Shown: positions 1 through 9,163, counted from the first letter of the stretch. The stretch: DNA of 64,000 bases from CAYGSN01 sp964352675 (GCA_964352675.1 CAYGSN010000001.1:62001-126000), one strand, 5' to 3'. Notes: generated by a model from the letters alone, not told the origin. A program made the numbers and translations.

Positions 1-1
1 C

Positions 2-1801
2 TTGCAGAAACTGGAGAGCGATTACACAGGATATGCGATTTACGTTCATCCCAAAACTGAATTTACCAATCCGGAGAGTATTGATTACGAGGACACGGAT
101 CGTCATTGGTTCTGGTCTGTCATTCAGCAAAATAAGAGCATGTATGCGATGGCCTTGGTGGGAGCTGCGTTTATCAATATATTCGCGTTGACCAGCCCGC
201 TTTTTATCATGAATGTCTATGATCGCGTTATTCCCAACAGCGCGATTGAAACCGGCTGGGTCCTAGGGATCGGCGCCCTTACCGTATTCGTGTTTGATTT
301 GATTATGCGCTCCCTGCGGGCGTATCTGATTGATCTGGCCGGACGCAGGGTGGATGTGATTGCCGGGCGGCGGATTTACGATCAGGTTCTGGATATGAAA
401 TTGGCGCACCGGCCGAAATCCAGCGGCGTGTTCGCCAACATGCTGCGCGACTTTGATTCTGTTCGGGATTTCTTTACCTCTGCCACGATTACCGGACTTG
501 TTGATCTGCCCTTTACAGTGTTCTTCCTGTTTATCATTTACCAGCTCGGTGGGGAGATTGCCTTTGTTCTGTTGGCGTTGATTTTGATTGTGGTGGCGGT
601 CGGATTTTTGATTCAGTTTAAGCTTAAGTCTTCTGTACGCAAAGCGATACGGACTTCGGAATCCAAACACGGCTTGCTTGTGGAGACTATTCACGGGCTG
701 GAGACGATCAAATCCGTCGGAGCGGACGGCGTGTTTCGCGCGCGCTATACCGATTATCTCGGCGAGAATGCCTTGTACGGCCAGCGCTCCAGATTTTGGT
801 CCGGTCTGGGTGTGAATATCGCGACATTTCTGCAGCAGATTGCTTCCATCGTTGTGGTGTTGCTGGGGATGTACATGGTGCGAGATGGGGATTTAACCGT
901 GGGCGGGTTGATTGCCTGTGTCCTGCTGGGTGGGCGGGCGATCTCCCCCATCGGGCAGATTGCCAATCTGATGAGCCGCTATCACCAGGCAGGCAGCGCC
1001 CTTAAAACACTCAACACCGTGATGGGCCAGCCCGTTGATCGCCCCATGGAGAAGCAATTTTTGAACCGGCCGGATCTTAAAGGAAAGATTGCCTTTGAGA
1101 AGGTTGAGTTTTCCTATCCGAATGTGAACCGCAAGGTACTGGAGGGTGTATCCTTTACGATCGAGCCGGGAGAGAAGGTCGGCGTGATCGGCCGTATAGG
1201 TTCGGGGAAGAGCACGATTGCGCGCCTCATGTTGGGGCTGTATGAGCCGGATGAGGGCGCGATATTGGCTGATGATACGGATTACCGGCAGATCGATCCG
1301 GCTGATTTACGGCGTAACATGGCCTATATTTCGCAGGATATCGTGCTGTTTTCTGGATCCATTCGCGACAATATTTCCGCGAGCAAACCCGGCGCGCCGG
1401 AAGAGGAAATCCTGCGTGTGGCTAAAGCGGCGGGCGTACATGATTTTGTTTCCCGCCATCCGATGGGATATGACGCGCCTGTGGGCGAACATGGAGAAGG
1501 GCTATCTGGCGGACAGAGGCAGGCCGTGGCGCTGGCCCGCGCGATGCTGGTGCGGCCCAATATCCTGGTGTGTGATGAGCCGACCAACGCCATGGATATG
1601 CAGGCGGAGAAGGCTTTTAAAGAGTATGTCGCCAAGGAAATAAAGGACATGACGTTGATCCTGATCACGCATAAAAATTCTATGTTGGATATGGTGGACC
1701 GCCTGTTGTTGGTCGATCAGGGGAAGCTGATTATGGATGGACCGCGCGAGAAGGTGATGGAAGCTTTGTCCTCAGGCAAGGTTGAGGTGCCCAAATCATG
1801 A
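2..1801 (+). CDS. Type I secretion ABC permease/ATPase, LapB-type (5' partial)
   Basis: Inner-membrane ABC exporter that would drive a large C-terminal-signal protein (adhesin or RTX type) through a type I secretion channel. The visible 599 residues begin in the tail of the N-terminal C39-like domain. A transmembrane domain follows (about 45-340, with helices near 50-70, 85-105, 165-205 and 275-310), then a nucleotide-binding domain (about 345-599). Walker A GRIGSGKST starts at 397, the LSGGQ signature is at 501-505 and Walker B ILVCDEP at 521-527. LapB-type proteins are about 700 residues, so roughly 120 N-terminal residues lie outside the window and the TTG at base 2 is probably not the start. 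The stop overlaps the adaptor gene by 4 nt, which indicates co-translation. The substrate gene is not in view. The LapB subtype is assigned from overall sequence feel; the transporter class is certain. Confidence 0.9.
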   Translation: MQKLESDYTGYAIYVHPKTEFTNPESIDYEDTDRHWFWSVIQQNKSMYAMALVGAAFINIFALTSPLFIMNVYDRVIPNSAIETGWVLGIGALTVFVFDLIMRSLRAYLIDLAGRRVDVIAGRRIYDQVLDMKLAHRPKSSGVFANMLRDFDSVRDFFTSATITGLVDLPFTVFFLFIIYQLGGEIAFVLLALILIVVAVGFLIQFKLKSSVRKAIRTSESKHGLLVETIHGLETIKSVGADGVFRARYTDYLGENALYGQRSRFWSGLGVNIATFLQQIASIVVVLLGMYMVRDGDLTVGGLIACVLLGGRAISPIGQIANLMSRYHQAGSALKTLNTVMGQPVDRPMEKQFLNRPDLKGKIAFEKVEFSYPNVNRKVLEGVSFTIEPGEKVGVIGRIGSGKSTIARLMLGLYEPDEGAILADDTDYRQIDPADLRRNMAYISQDIVLFSGSIRDNISASKPGAPEEEILRVAKAAGVHDFVSRHPMGYDAPVGEHGEGLSGGQRQAVALARAMLVRPNILVCDEPTNAMDMQAEKAFKEYVAKEIKDMTLILITHKNSMLDMVDRLLLVDQGKLIMDGPREKVMEALSSGKVEVPKS

Positions 1802-3126
1802 AACGCGATACTGAATTCATGAACGAGTTGGAGGCCGCCACGAAGATACGCCCGGCGACTCCGGCGATTTTAATGTTCATGGCTGTGGTGATCTTGATTG
1901 TCTTTGCTTTTATCTGGGCGGCATTCTCGGAGATTGAAGAGCTGACGCGCGGGCAAGGGCAGGTTGTCCCCACGCAGGAAATCCAGTTCGTCCAAAGCCT
2001 GGAAGGCGGAATTCTGGGAGAACTTCTGGTCTCGGAAGGGGATCTGGTAAAAAAGGGGCAGGTATTGCTGCGGATCAACGACACGCAGTTTTCATCAGAG
2101 GAGCGCGGAACAGAAGCACGGCTTTTGGGCTTGACCGCAAAGAAGGCGCGGCTGGAGGCTGAGGCCAGTGGCGAGAAGTTTGTCTTGCCGCCTGAAATCG
2201 CAGAGAAAGCCCCGCAAATAGCGCAAAATGAAACGGCACTTTATGAATCGCGCCAGCGTGAATTGGCCAATGCTTACGCCATTCTTGAGGATAGGATCAA
2301 CAAAGCCAATGCGGAGATCGCAGAATCGGGGGCGCAGATTAACCGCCTGTCCGAGAGCCGCAAGCTCTTGAATCAGGAATTAAAGATCACCAAGGATATG
2401 GTGGCACAGCGTGCTGTGCCGAAGCTGGAGGAAATACGCCTGCAACGGGAATTGGGTGATATCAGTGGTCAGATCAATGCGCAGAGTGAGAAACGCCGCG
2501 CGCTGCAATCCGAACTGGCTGTCGCGCAAAAAGAAAAGGAAAGTCAGGAAACCGCTTTTCGCTCACAGGCCCTGGGGGAGATGAATGAGGTCGAGANNNN
2601 NNNNNNGGTCGAGACACAGCTTTCAGGTTTGCAGGAAAGCCTGACCGCCATTGGAGACCGCGTTTTCCGTGCAGAGGTGCGTGCGCCGGTGGACGGGATT
2701 GTCGATAAAATTGCCCTTAAAACGATTGGCGGAGTGGTTGAGCCGGCCATGCATCTGATGGAGATTGTGCCTGTGGATGACGAGCTGAAAATTGTTGCGA
2801 AGGTCTCGCCGAGTGAGATTGCTTTTATCCGGCCGGGTCAGGACACAAAGGTAAAGATTACAGCGTATGATTCACGGAAATACGGGTCACTGGATGGAAA
2901 GCTGATCCGGATTGGGGCAAATAGTACAAGTGATGCGGAGGGTAATGTTTTCTTCGAAATCGAAGTGCGTACGGATAAAAATTATATGGGTACAGAGAAG
3001 AATCCTTTGCCTATTACGCCGGGTATGATTGCCGAGACCGAAGTGGTCACGGGCAAGCGCACGATTTTGGAATATCTCTTGAAACCCATTTTCCGGGCGC
3101 GGGACAGAGCCTTCACGGAGCGATAG
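1798..3126 (+). CDS. HlyD-family periplasmic adaptor of the type I secretion system
   Basis: Membrane fusion protein that links the upstream ABC exporter to an outer-membrane channel. It has a short cytoplasmic N-terminus, one transmembrane helix (about 23-43), a first lipoyl half-motif (SLEGGILGELLVSEGDLV, near residues 70-90), a long helical coiled-coil (about 100-280), the second lipoyl half (VRAPVDGIVDKIAL) and a beta-rich C-terminal part. The length of about 440 aa is normal for the family. It overlaps the ABC gene by 4 nt and is followed 3 nt later by the cyclase gene, so all three are probably one transcript. The coding sequence contains a 10-N assembly gap at the end of the coiled-coil; the frame is the same on both sides. 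No outer-membrane TolC-type partner is visible here. Confidence 0.92.
   Translation: MKRDTEFMNELEAATKIRPATPAILMFMAVVILIVFAFIWAAFSEIEELTRGQGQVVPTQEIQFVQSLEGGILGELLVSEGDLVKKGQVLLRINDTQFSSEERGTEARLLGLTAKKARLEAEASGEKFVLPPEIAEKAPQIAQNETALYESRQRELANAYAILEDRINKANAEIAESGAQINRLSESRKLLNQELKITKDMVAQRAVPKLEEIRLQRELGDISGQINAQSEKRRALQSELAVAQKEKESQETAFRSQALGEMNEVEXXXXVETQLSGLQESLTAIGDRVFRAEVRAPVDGIVDKIALKTIGGVVEPAMHLMEIVPVDDELKIVAKVSPSEIAFIRPGQDTKVKITAYDSRKYGSLDGKLIRIGANSTSDAEGNVFFEIEVRTDKNYMGTEKNPLPITPGMIAETEVVTGKRTILEYLLKPIFRARDRAFTER
2597..2606. other. Assembly gap (10 N) inside the HlyD-family gene
   Basis: Ten Ns lie within the adaptor gene. The 8 bases before the gap (GGTCGAGA) are repeated directly after it, so the two contig ends probably overlap and the gap is a scaffolder's placeholder. 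Merging the overlap removes 18 bases (6 codons) and keeps the reading frame. Confidence 0.9.
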
Positions 3127-3129
3127 GCG

Positions 3130-5421
3130 ATGCGGATTCTCACCAATCGCTGGATTCATTTTTTTATCCTCTTCGCGCTATTGATGGCGGCGGTTTTCTA
3201 CAGCAGTTCCGAACATCCGATCCGCAAACGTTTGCAATATGTGACATTCGACCAGTTCAACAAAATGCATCCGCGTGAAAAATCCGACCAGACGGTTATT
3301 GTCGATCTGGATGAAGCCTCGATCCTGAAAATCGGGCAATGGCCGTGGCCCCGCGATGTGATGGCGGATTTAACGCGCCGCCTGACGGCGCTGGGGGCGA
3401 AAGTGATTTCCTATGATATTGTGTTTGCCGAAAGTGACCGGACATCGCCGATGAATATCGTTCCGGATCTGGAAGGGCGGATTGATGACGATGTGCTGAA
3501 TGATATTTTTATCCTGGCCGATCATGATGAAGCCTTCGGCCGGGCGATTGAGGAATCGCAGAATGTTGTAATGGGGTTCACGCGCGCACGCGCCAAAGAT
3601 ACGCGCTATCCCCCCGCTCTAATCAAACCGATGCAGATTCGCCCGGCTGATAAGGAAAAATTTATGGACCGCGTTTTTGCCGCGCCGGGCGTGGCAGCAA
3701 ATTTGCCGGTATTGACGCGCGAGGCTGCCGGGAATGGAAGCTTTATGGCGACGCCGGATATTGACGGTATCATTCGGGAAGTATCTTTGTTTGTACGTTT
3801 TCCGCCAAAGCCGGGCAGTTATGGTTGGGATGAATTGCCGGAGGATATCAAGGCGATGGAGCCGCAGCTTTATCCCATGCTGGGGATTGAAGCTCTGCGC
3901 GTGGCCAGGAGCCGTAAGGCGCTGAACCAGCTTGTGCCGAACAAAGCCGATGACAAGTCGCGCCTGACCACGGAATATCTCCTGCGCGTGGGTCAGCATT
4001 ATAATGTGCCTGTGGAGGCGGATGGCAAGATGTGGGTGTATTACCGTGACATCAGGCAGGATGAATATATTCCCGCCCACCAGATTTTAGATCCTGCATT
4101 TGAAGACTCCATAGGTCCGAAAATCAGAGGCAAGATCGTGTTTGTCGGAACAAGCGCGGAGGGTCTTCGTGATATTCGCTCCACCCCTCTGGATGTTTTT
4201 ATTCCGGGGGTTGAAGTGCATGTAAACGTCGTTGAGCAGATACTTCAGGGCAATTTCCTGCGCCGTCCGGATTTGATTGTGGGGGCGGAGGCTATCGCCA
4301 TTCTGGCTTCCGGGGTTCTGATTATCCTGCTTGCTCCTTTTGTAGGCGCGGTTTTCCTTGCACTGCTGAGCCTGGGTGTGATTGGCGGCGCGTTTTACGG
4401 CTCCTGGTTTCTCTATGTTGAAAAGGGCATTTTGTTCGATCCGGTTTATTTGTCTCTATCGGTGCTGGTGATTTTCCTTGTATCGACCTTGCTGACCTAT
4501 ATCCGCACTGAAGCGGATCGTCGGCAGGTGAGGGATGCGTTCGGGCTATATATTTCGCCAGACTTTATGAAGGAGTTGACGAAAAATCCGGACAAGCTCA
4601 AACTCGGCGGGGAAACAAAAGACCTGACCATCATGTTTACCGATATCCGCAGTTTTACAAGTATTTGTGAAGGGCTGTCGCCGGAGGAGATTATTCAGCT
4701 CATGAACGATTTCCTCACGCCCATGTCAGATTTGGTGATGCAAAATCGAGGCACGATCGATAAATATATGGGCGATGCAATGATGGCGTTCTGGAATGCC
4801 CCGCTGGATGATGAGAACCATGAGCGCCATGCGTGTCTGGCGGCATTGGGAATGCAGGAAGCCCTGGCGCCTATTAACGAAAATGTACGCATCAAGGCTG
4901 AAAAGATAGGAAAAGAGCCTGTTCTCCTGAGGGCGGGGATTGGGATTAATACCGGGCCGTGCGCGGTGGGGAATATGGGGTCGAAGCAGCGTTTTGCCTA
5001 TTCCACTCTGGGGGATGCTGTAAATCTGGCTTCGCGTCTGGAGGGGCAGACAAAAACTTACGGAGTAAATATACTCATCGGGCATTCCACCTGGGAAAAG
5101 GTGCAGGACTTTGCGACCCTTGAGATGGATTTAATCCGCGTGAAAGGCAAGATTAGGCCGGAATATGTGTATGGGTTATTCGGTGATGAGGCCGCCGCGC
5201 AGAAATCTGAATTTCTAAATCTCAAAGATGCGCATGACCAGATGATCCGGGCCTATCGTAGCGGTGAATTTAATGAGGTTGTGAAGCTGGCTAAAGAATG
5301 CAAGCGCCTGGAGGTTTTAGGTTTGGGCGTGTTCTACGATCTGTATGCAGAGCGCGGGCGCAAACTCTCTAAAAACCCACCTGAGAATTGGGACGGTGTT
5401 TTTGAGGCAACAACAAAATAG
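3130..5421 (+). CDS. CHASE2 sensor adenylate cyclase (class III)
   Basis: Membrane-bound nucleotide cyclase, most likely making cAMP from ATP. A transmembrane helix (about 8-25) is followed by a periplasmic CHASE2 sensor domain (about 35-350), a block of further transmembrane helices (about 380-460) and a cytoplasmic class III cyclase domain (about 490-700). The metal-binding aspartates are in MFTDIRSF (D504) and KYMGDAMMAFW (D549). The SKQRFAYSTLGDAVNLASRLEG stretch carries the base-selecting Lys/Thr and the Asn/Arg pair, so the enzyme looks active and ATP-specific. It starts 3 nt after the secretion adaptor gene. It ends 6 nt from the convergent cNMP-binding/EAL gene, which suggests a local cAMP circuit. 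The ligand sensed by CHASE2 cannot be inferred. Confidence 0.93.
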   Translation: MRILTNRWIHFFILFALLMAAVFYSSSEHPIRKRLQYVTFDQFNKMHPREKSDQTVIVDLDEASILKIGQWPWPRDVMADLTRRLTALGAKVISYDIVFAESDRTSPMNIVPDLEGRIDDDVLNDIFILADHDEAFGRAIEESQNVVMGFTRARAKDTRYPPALIKPMQIRPADKEKFMDRVFAAPGVAANLPVLTREAAGNGSFMATPDIDGIIREVSLFVRFPPKPGSYGWDELPEDIKAMEPQLYPMLGIEALRVARSRKALNQLVPNKADDKSRLTTEYLLRVGQHYNVPVEADGKMWVYYRDIRQDEYIPAHQILDPAFEDSIGPKIRGKIVFVGTSAEGLRDIRSTPLDVFIPGVEVHVNVVEQILQGNFLRRPDLIVGAEAIAILASGVLIILLAPFVGAVFLALLSLGVIGGAFYGSWFLYVEKGILFDPVYLSLSVLVIFLVSTLLTYIRTEADRRQVRDAFGLYISPDFMKELTKNPDKLKLGGETKDLTIMFTDIRSFTSICEGLSPEEIIQLMNDFLTPMSDLVMQNRGTIDKYMGDAMMAFWNAPLDDENHERHACLAALGMQEALAPINENVRIKAEKIGKEPVLLRAGIGINTGPCAVGNMGSKQRFAYSTLGDAVNLASRLEGQTKTYGVNILIGHSTWEKVQDFATLEMDLIRVKGKIRPEYVYGLFGDEAAAQKSEFLNLKDAHDQMIRAYRSGEFNEVVKLAKECKRLEVLGLGVFYDLYAERGRKLSKNPPENWDGVFEATTK

Positions 5422-5427
5422 ATATTT

Positions 5428-6645
5428 TTAAATTGCAATTTTTTCAGAAGAGCGAATGTAATCGATGATTTCACGCTCTGGCATCGGCTTGGCAAAATAG
5501 AATCCCTGTGCCTGATCGCAGCCAAGCTCCGTGAGCTTTTCAGCTTCTTCCTTGTTTTCAACACCTTCTGCAATGATTTTCATTTTCATGTTTTTGCCGA
5601 GCGTGATGATGGATTTAATCAGCTCCATTGCGCCGTCATCCTTGTGCATATCGCTGACGAAGCTGCGGTCGATTTTCAGCGTGTCAATCGGGAAGTAGTG
5701 AAGGTAGCTGAGTGAAGAATAGCCAGTGCCAAAGTCATCAATCGAAATACCCATTCCGGCTTTGCGGCACATCAACAAGGTGTCGCGTGCATTTTCAGGT
5801 TGGCGCATCAACAGGCGCTCGGTAATCTCCAGATGGACCATTTTGGGGTCCACATCGCTTTCACTGATTGTGTTATAGACGCTTTCCACAAAGTCTTCCG
5901 AAGCGAAATCGGTGCTCGAGAAATTCACACTCATAAACAAATCATTTTCGTATCCGGTTAGGCTTTCAATACGCTTAAGGGCCTTACAGGATTCCCGCAG
6001 CGCCCAGCGGCTGGCCTCCACAATGAGCCCGCTTTGTTCAATGATCGGAATAAAAATGCCGGGGGATATAAATCCTTTTTCGGGGTGCTGCCAACGCATA
6101 AGAGCCTCAAAACCCATAACTTTGCCGTCATCCATTTTGATGATCGGTTGGTAATATAACTCAATTTGCTTGTTTTTCAGGGCTTCTTTGAAGTCATTTG
6201 ATATTTTAATGGTCTCCACTGCATCGGTTTGTTCAGCGTAATTCAGCTCTGCTATTTCCGCCTGCATCCAGTTTTGGCCTCGCCCGCCAATTTCTGCGCG
6301 GATCAGGGTGTCGCGATAACGTGTCAGTATCACCTGAGCTGTCATGCGCAGCACCGGATCGGCCTCTTTGAGGCGCCTGGTAAAATCCTTGCTTGTAATT
6401 TCAAGAAGTTCGCAATCTTCGATAGCGGTAACGGTTGCCGTACGGGGAGCATTGTCAACGATGGCCATTTCCCCAATCATGGTGCCCGGCCCGCGCGTTC
6501 CAACGATTTCTTTGTCGCCATCAGATTTTTCAATGGATATTTCAACACGCCCTTTTTCTATGATATAGGCGCTATCCCCATGTTCACCCTGGCGCATGAT
6601 GATTTCACCGACTTTGAATGATTTCTGTGTTTTATCTTTACTCAT
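5428..6645 (-). CDS. Cyclic-nucleotide-binding domain fused to EAL phosphodiesterase
   Basis: Predicted cytoplasmic c-di-GMP phosphodiesterase with an N-terminal cyclic-nucleotide sensor. Residues about 8-120 are a CAP-type beta-roll with a phosphate-binding cassette (GEMAIVDNAPRTATV, G58-E59 to R68-A70). Residues about 155-400 are an EAL domain. The catalytic set appears complete: E180 in EAL, the Asn of SVNFS, the Glu of LEITER, DDFGTG, the Lys of LKIDRSF, the Glu of AEGVE and the Gln of GCDQAQG. There is no GGDEF domain, HTH or membrane segment. It converges on the CHASE2 cyclase with a 6-nt gap, making cAMP the natural candidate ligand. Activation versus inhibition by the ligand cannot be told from sequence. 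Confidence 0.93.
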   Translation of the reverse strand: MSKDKTQKSFKVGEIIMRQGEHGDSAYIIEKGRVEISIEKSDGDKEIVGTRGPGTMIGEMAIVDNAPRTATVTAIEDCELLEITSKDFTRRLKEADPVLRMTAQVILTRYRDTLIRAEIGGRGQNWMQAEIAELNYAEQTDAVETIKISNDFKEALKNKQIELYYQPIIKMDDGKVMGFEALMRWQHPEKGFISPGIFIPIIEQSGLIVEASRWALRESCKALKRIESLTGYENDLFMSVNFSSTDFASEDFVESVYNTISESDVDPKMVHLEITERLLMRQPENARDTLLMCRKAGMGISIDDFGTGYSSLSYLHYFPIDTLKIDRSFVSDMHKDDGAMELIKSIITLGKNMKMKIIAEGVENKEEAEKLTELGCDQAQGFYFAKPMPEREIIDYIRSSEKIAI

Positions 6646-6759
6646 TGTAATGGCTTTGATGGCACGTAGGAGTTGTCAGGACATATCAACGTATACTATC
6701 GTTGTTTAACCTTAGCAAAAAGTTAAAAATCCTGAAAAAATTAATTTTATAAGGAATGC

Positions 6760-6788
6760 TTGACAAAGCAAAGGATAAACCGTTATTG
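6760..6788 (+). promoter_or_regulatory. Candidate promoter of rpmJ
   Basis: A consensus -35 TTGACA (6760-6765) is followed after 17 nt by a weak -10 TTATTG (6783-6788). It lies about 45 nt before the rpmJ ATG, in the AT-rich divergent region between the EAL gene and rpmJ. Confidence 0.5.
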
Positions 6789-6834
6789 TCCAGCGAAATT
6801 TCAGGAAAAACAGAGATTTTTTAGGATTAAAGAA

Positions 6835-6960
6835 ATGAAAGTTGTAAACTCGTTAAAGTCACTCAAGAGTAGAGATCGCAATAACCGTGTTATCCGCCGT
6901 CGTGGGCGCGTTTACGTGATCAATAAGAAGAATCCCCGCATGAAGGCGCGTCAGGGATAA
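6835..6960 (+). CDS. rpmJ: 50S ribosomal protein L36, cysteine-free type
   Basis: A 41-residue, strongly basic protein (begins MKVVNSLKSLKSRDRNNR, ends NPRMKARQG) that matches bacterial L36, a late-assembling protein of the large ribosomal subunit. It has none of the Cys/His zinc ligands of the classical form, so it is the zinc-independent type usual in alphaproteobacteria. The ATG at 6835 gives the normal family length; an upstream in-frame ATG at 6760 lies on the -35 box and is not used. It is a single-gene unit, separated from mreB by about 120 nt. Confidence 0.95.
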   Translation: MKVVNSLKSLKSRDRNNRVIRRRGRVYVINKKNPRMKARQG

Positions 6961-7081
6961 ATCTCTTTAGATCTTAAGTTTTTAATTGAATTGTTGAAAT
7001 TAGCGCTGAAGAGTGAAAACTCTTGGTGCAGAGTTGCGTCTTGTCTGATATAACCCTTGAGTTACTGGAAGAATGTAAACC

Positions 7082-8122
7082 ATGTTCTCTAAACTTTTCG
7101 GATTTATGTCCGCCGATATGGCGATTGATTTGGGCACGGCCAACACGCTGGTCTATGTGAAGGATCAGGGCATTGTTCTGAATGAGCCCTCTGTTGTTGC
7201 CATTTCCATGTCTCATGGGAAGAAGCAGATTCTGGCGGTTGGCAATGAGGCCAAGCAGATGCTGGGCCGCACGCCCGGATCTATTACCGCCACTCGCCCT
7301 TTGCGCGACGGCGTGATTGCAGATTTTGAGGTCACCGAGGCGATGATCAAGCATTTCATCCGCAAGGTGCATAACAGGCGCTCTTTCGTTTCCCCCAAAA
7401 TGGTGATTTGTGTGCCCTCCGGCTCAACGGCCGTTGAGCGTCGTGCGATTCAGGAATCAGCGGAAAGCGCGGGAGCCAGCGAAGTTTATCTGATTGAGGA
7501 GCCCATGGCGGCAGCGATTGGGGCGGGCCTGCCCGTGACGGAGCCGACAGGGTCCATGGTTGTTGATATCGGCGGCGGTACGACAGAGGTTGCGGTTATT
7601 TCGCTGGGCGGTATTGTCTATGCCCGCTCTGTTCGCGTTGGCGGGGATAAGATGGATGAGGCGATTATTGCCTATATTCGCCGCGTTCATAACCTTTTAA
7701 TTGGAGAAAGCACCGCTGAGCGCATCAAAAAGGAAATCGGAAGCGCATGTCCGCCTGGGGATGGCGAAGGCCGCAGAATGGAAATTAAAGGCCGCGATTT
7801 GATGAATGGTGTGCCGAAAGAGATTGTCGTGACCGAACGCCAGATGGCTGAAGCCCTGGCGGAGCCGGTTGGACAGATTGTTGAGGGCGTAAAAGTCGCG
7901 CTCGAACATACCGCGCCGGAACTGGCAGCGGATATTGTTGATAAAGGAATTGTCCTGACCGGCGGCGGCGCATTGCTGACCAATCTGGATTTTGTTTTGC
8001 GTCATGCAACGGGGCTGGCCGTGACTTTAGCGGATGATCCATTATCCTGTGTTGCTCTGGGGACGGGGCATGCGTTGGAAGAACGCAAGGCTTTGCGCAA
8101 TGTTCTTATTGGGAACTACTAA
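7082..8122 (+). CDS. mreB: Rod-shape determining actin homologue MreB
   Basis: Bacterial actin that polymerises under the inner membrane and positions the lateral cell-wall synthesis machinery (MreCD, PBP2, RodA). At 346 aa it has the typical length. The nucleotide-binding signatures are visible: phosphate-1 (MAIDLGTANTLVYVKDQGIV, about 13-33), phosphate-2 (VVDIGGGTTEVAVISLGG, about 160-177) and the C-terminal adenosine motif (GIVLTGGGALL). The N-terminal MFSKLFGFMSADM could act as the usual amphipathic membrane helix. It is the first gene of the five-gene rod-complex cluster, all on the plus strand. The identification is secure. Confidence 0.98.
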   Translation: MFSKLFGFMSADMAIDLGTANTLVYVKDQGIVLNEPSVVAISMSHGKKQILAVGNEAKQMLGRTPGSITATRPLRDGVIADFEVTEAMIKHFIRKVHNRRSFVSPKMVICVPSGSTAVERRAIQESAESAGASEVYLIEEPMAAAIGAGLPVTEPTGSMVVDIGGGTTEVAVISLGGIVYARSVRVGGDKMDEAIIAYIRRVHNLLIGESTAERIKKEIGSACPPGDGEGRRMEIKGRDLMNGVPKEIVVTERQMAEALAEPVGQIVEGVKVALEHTAPELAADIVDKGIVLTGGGALLTNLDFVLRHATGLAVTLADDPLSCVALGTGHALEERKALRNVLIGNY

Positions 8123-8249
8123 ATTTTTGTCTTAAACAAACATCCTCACGCATTGTTTTAACAGGTTTTTTCACCTAAAATACAATTAGGGTTTGCCTTG
8201 ATTCGGGTATTTCGTTACGCCTTGAATTATTCCACTTACGCGTTGTTAT

Positions 8250-8278
8250 TTGTGTATATATTTAATCTTTAATATACC
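8250..8278 (+). promoter_or_regulatory. Candidate internal promoter before mreC
   Basis: TTGTGT (8250-8255), a 17-nt AT-rich spacer and TATACC (8273-8278) lie 21 nt before the mreC start, in the unusually long 177-nt mreB-mreC gap. If used, mreCD-mrdA-rodA could be expressed separately from mreB. Confidence 0.4.
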
Positions 8279-8299
8279 GTAGGCGAACTGGTCAAAATA

Positions 8300-9163
8300 A
8301 TGGGTTTAAAAAGACGATCTTTATCAAAAAGCCTTTCGCGAATTTCGCCGCTTTCTTCATTGGGAGGGCAGCTTGGCTCTGCCGTCTTTATCTTTATTTC
8401 TCTGGCTTTGCTGGGTATTTCCTCTGCCAACCCGCTTGCCGTTAAGGGAATTCGGGCCGGTTTGTCGGATATGATGGTGCCTGTGATCGCTGTTATCAGC
8501 AGGCCGGCGCAAAACGCCGCGCTGTTTGTGCGCGATGTTTCCGGTCTGGCCCAGCTTCAGGAGCAAAATGCGCTTTTGCGCGAAGAGAACACGCGTCTGA
8601 AGGAGTGGTATCAGAAGGCCATTGCCCTGCAGGAAGAGAACACGTCCCTGAAAGATTTGCTGAAAGTAAAAATCGATCCGCATAACCGCTATATCACCGC
8701 GCGGGTTTTAACCGATAGCGGCAACAGCTTTGTAAAAAGCCTGATTGTTTCTGCCGGGACGGCCGACGGTGTAGAGGAGGGGCAGGCCGTTATCTCTTCA
8801 CAAGGCGTTGTAGGTCGAATTATTGAGGTAGGGCAGAGCACGGCCCGTATCTTGCTTGCCAATGATATTAACGCCCGCATCCCCGTTATTGTTGAGGGAA
8901 CCGGCCAGAATGCGATCATGGCCGGACAGAATACGGATAGTCCACGCCTGGTGCATTTACCGCCGGATATTAAGCTGGCCGATGGGGCGCGGGTGATGAC
9001 ATCAGGTCTGGGCGGGATGTTTCCTTACGGTTTGCCTGTCGGACGGATTGTCATGGCGAATGATGGCGTATATAAAATAAAGCTGTACGCTGATTTCCAG
9101 CGTCTGATATATGTGAGGATTATCGACAAGGTTGATGATCCTAACTTGAAAAAAGCACCGTAA
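8300..9163 (+). CDS. mreC: Rod-shape determining protein MreC
   Basis: Bitopic inner-membrane scaffold that connects MreB to PBP2 and RodA in the elongasome. Residues about 28-45 form the single transmembrane helix after a basic, Ser-rich cytoplasmic start. A coiled-coil follows (about 80-120, QEQNALLREENTRLKEW), then the two beta-barrel periplasmic domain, including the family motif GVVGRIIEVG and SGLGGMFPYGLPVGRI near the C-terminus. The length of 287 aa is normal. It is 21 nt upstream of mreD. The Shine-Dalgarno before ATG 8300 is weak. Confidence 0.97.
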   Translation: MGLKRRSLSKSLSRISPLSSLGGQLGSAVFIFISLALLGISSANPLAVKGIRAGLSDMMVPVIAVISRPAQNAALFVRDVSGLAQLQEQNALLREENTRLKEWYQKAIALQEENTSLKDLLKVKIDPHNRYITARVLTDSGNSFVKSLIVSAGTADGVEEGQAVISSQGVVGRIIEVGQSTARILLANDINARIPVIVEGTGQNAIMAGQNTDSPRLVHLPPDIKLADGARVMTSGLGGMFPYGLPVGRIVMANDGVYKIKLYADFQRLIYVRIIDKVDDPNLKKAP

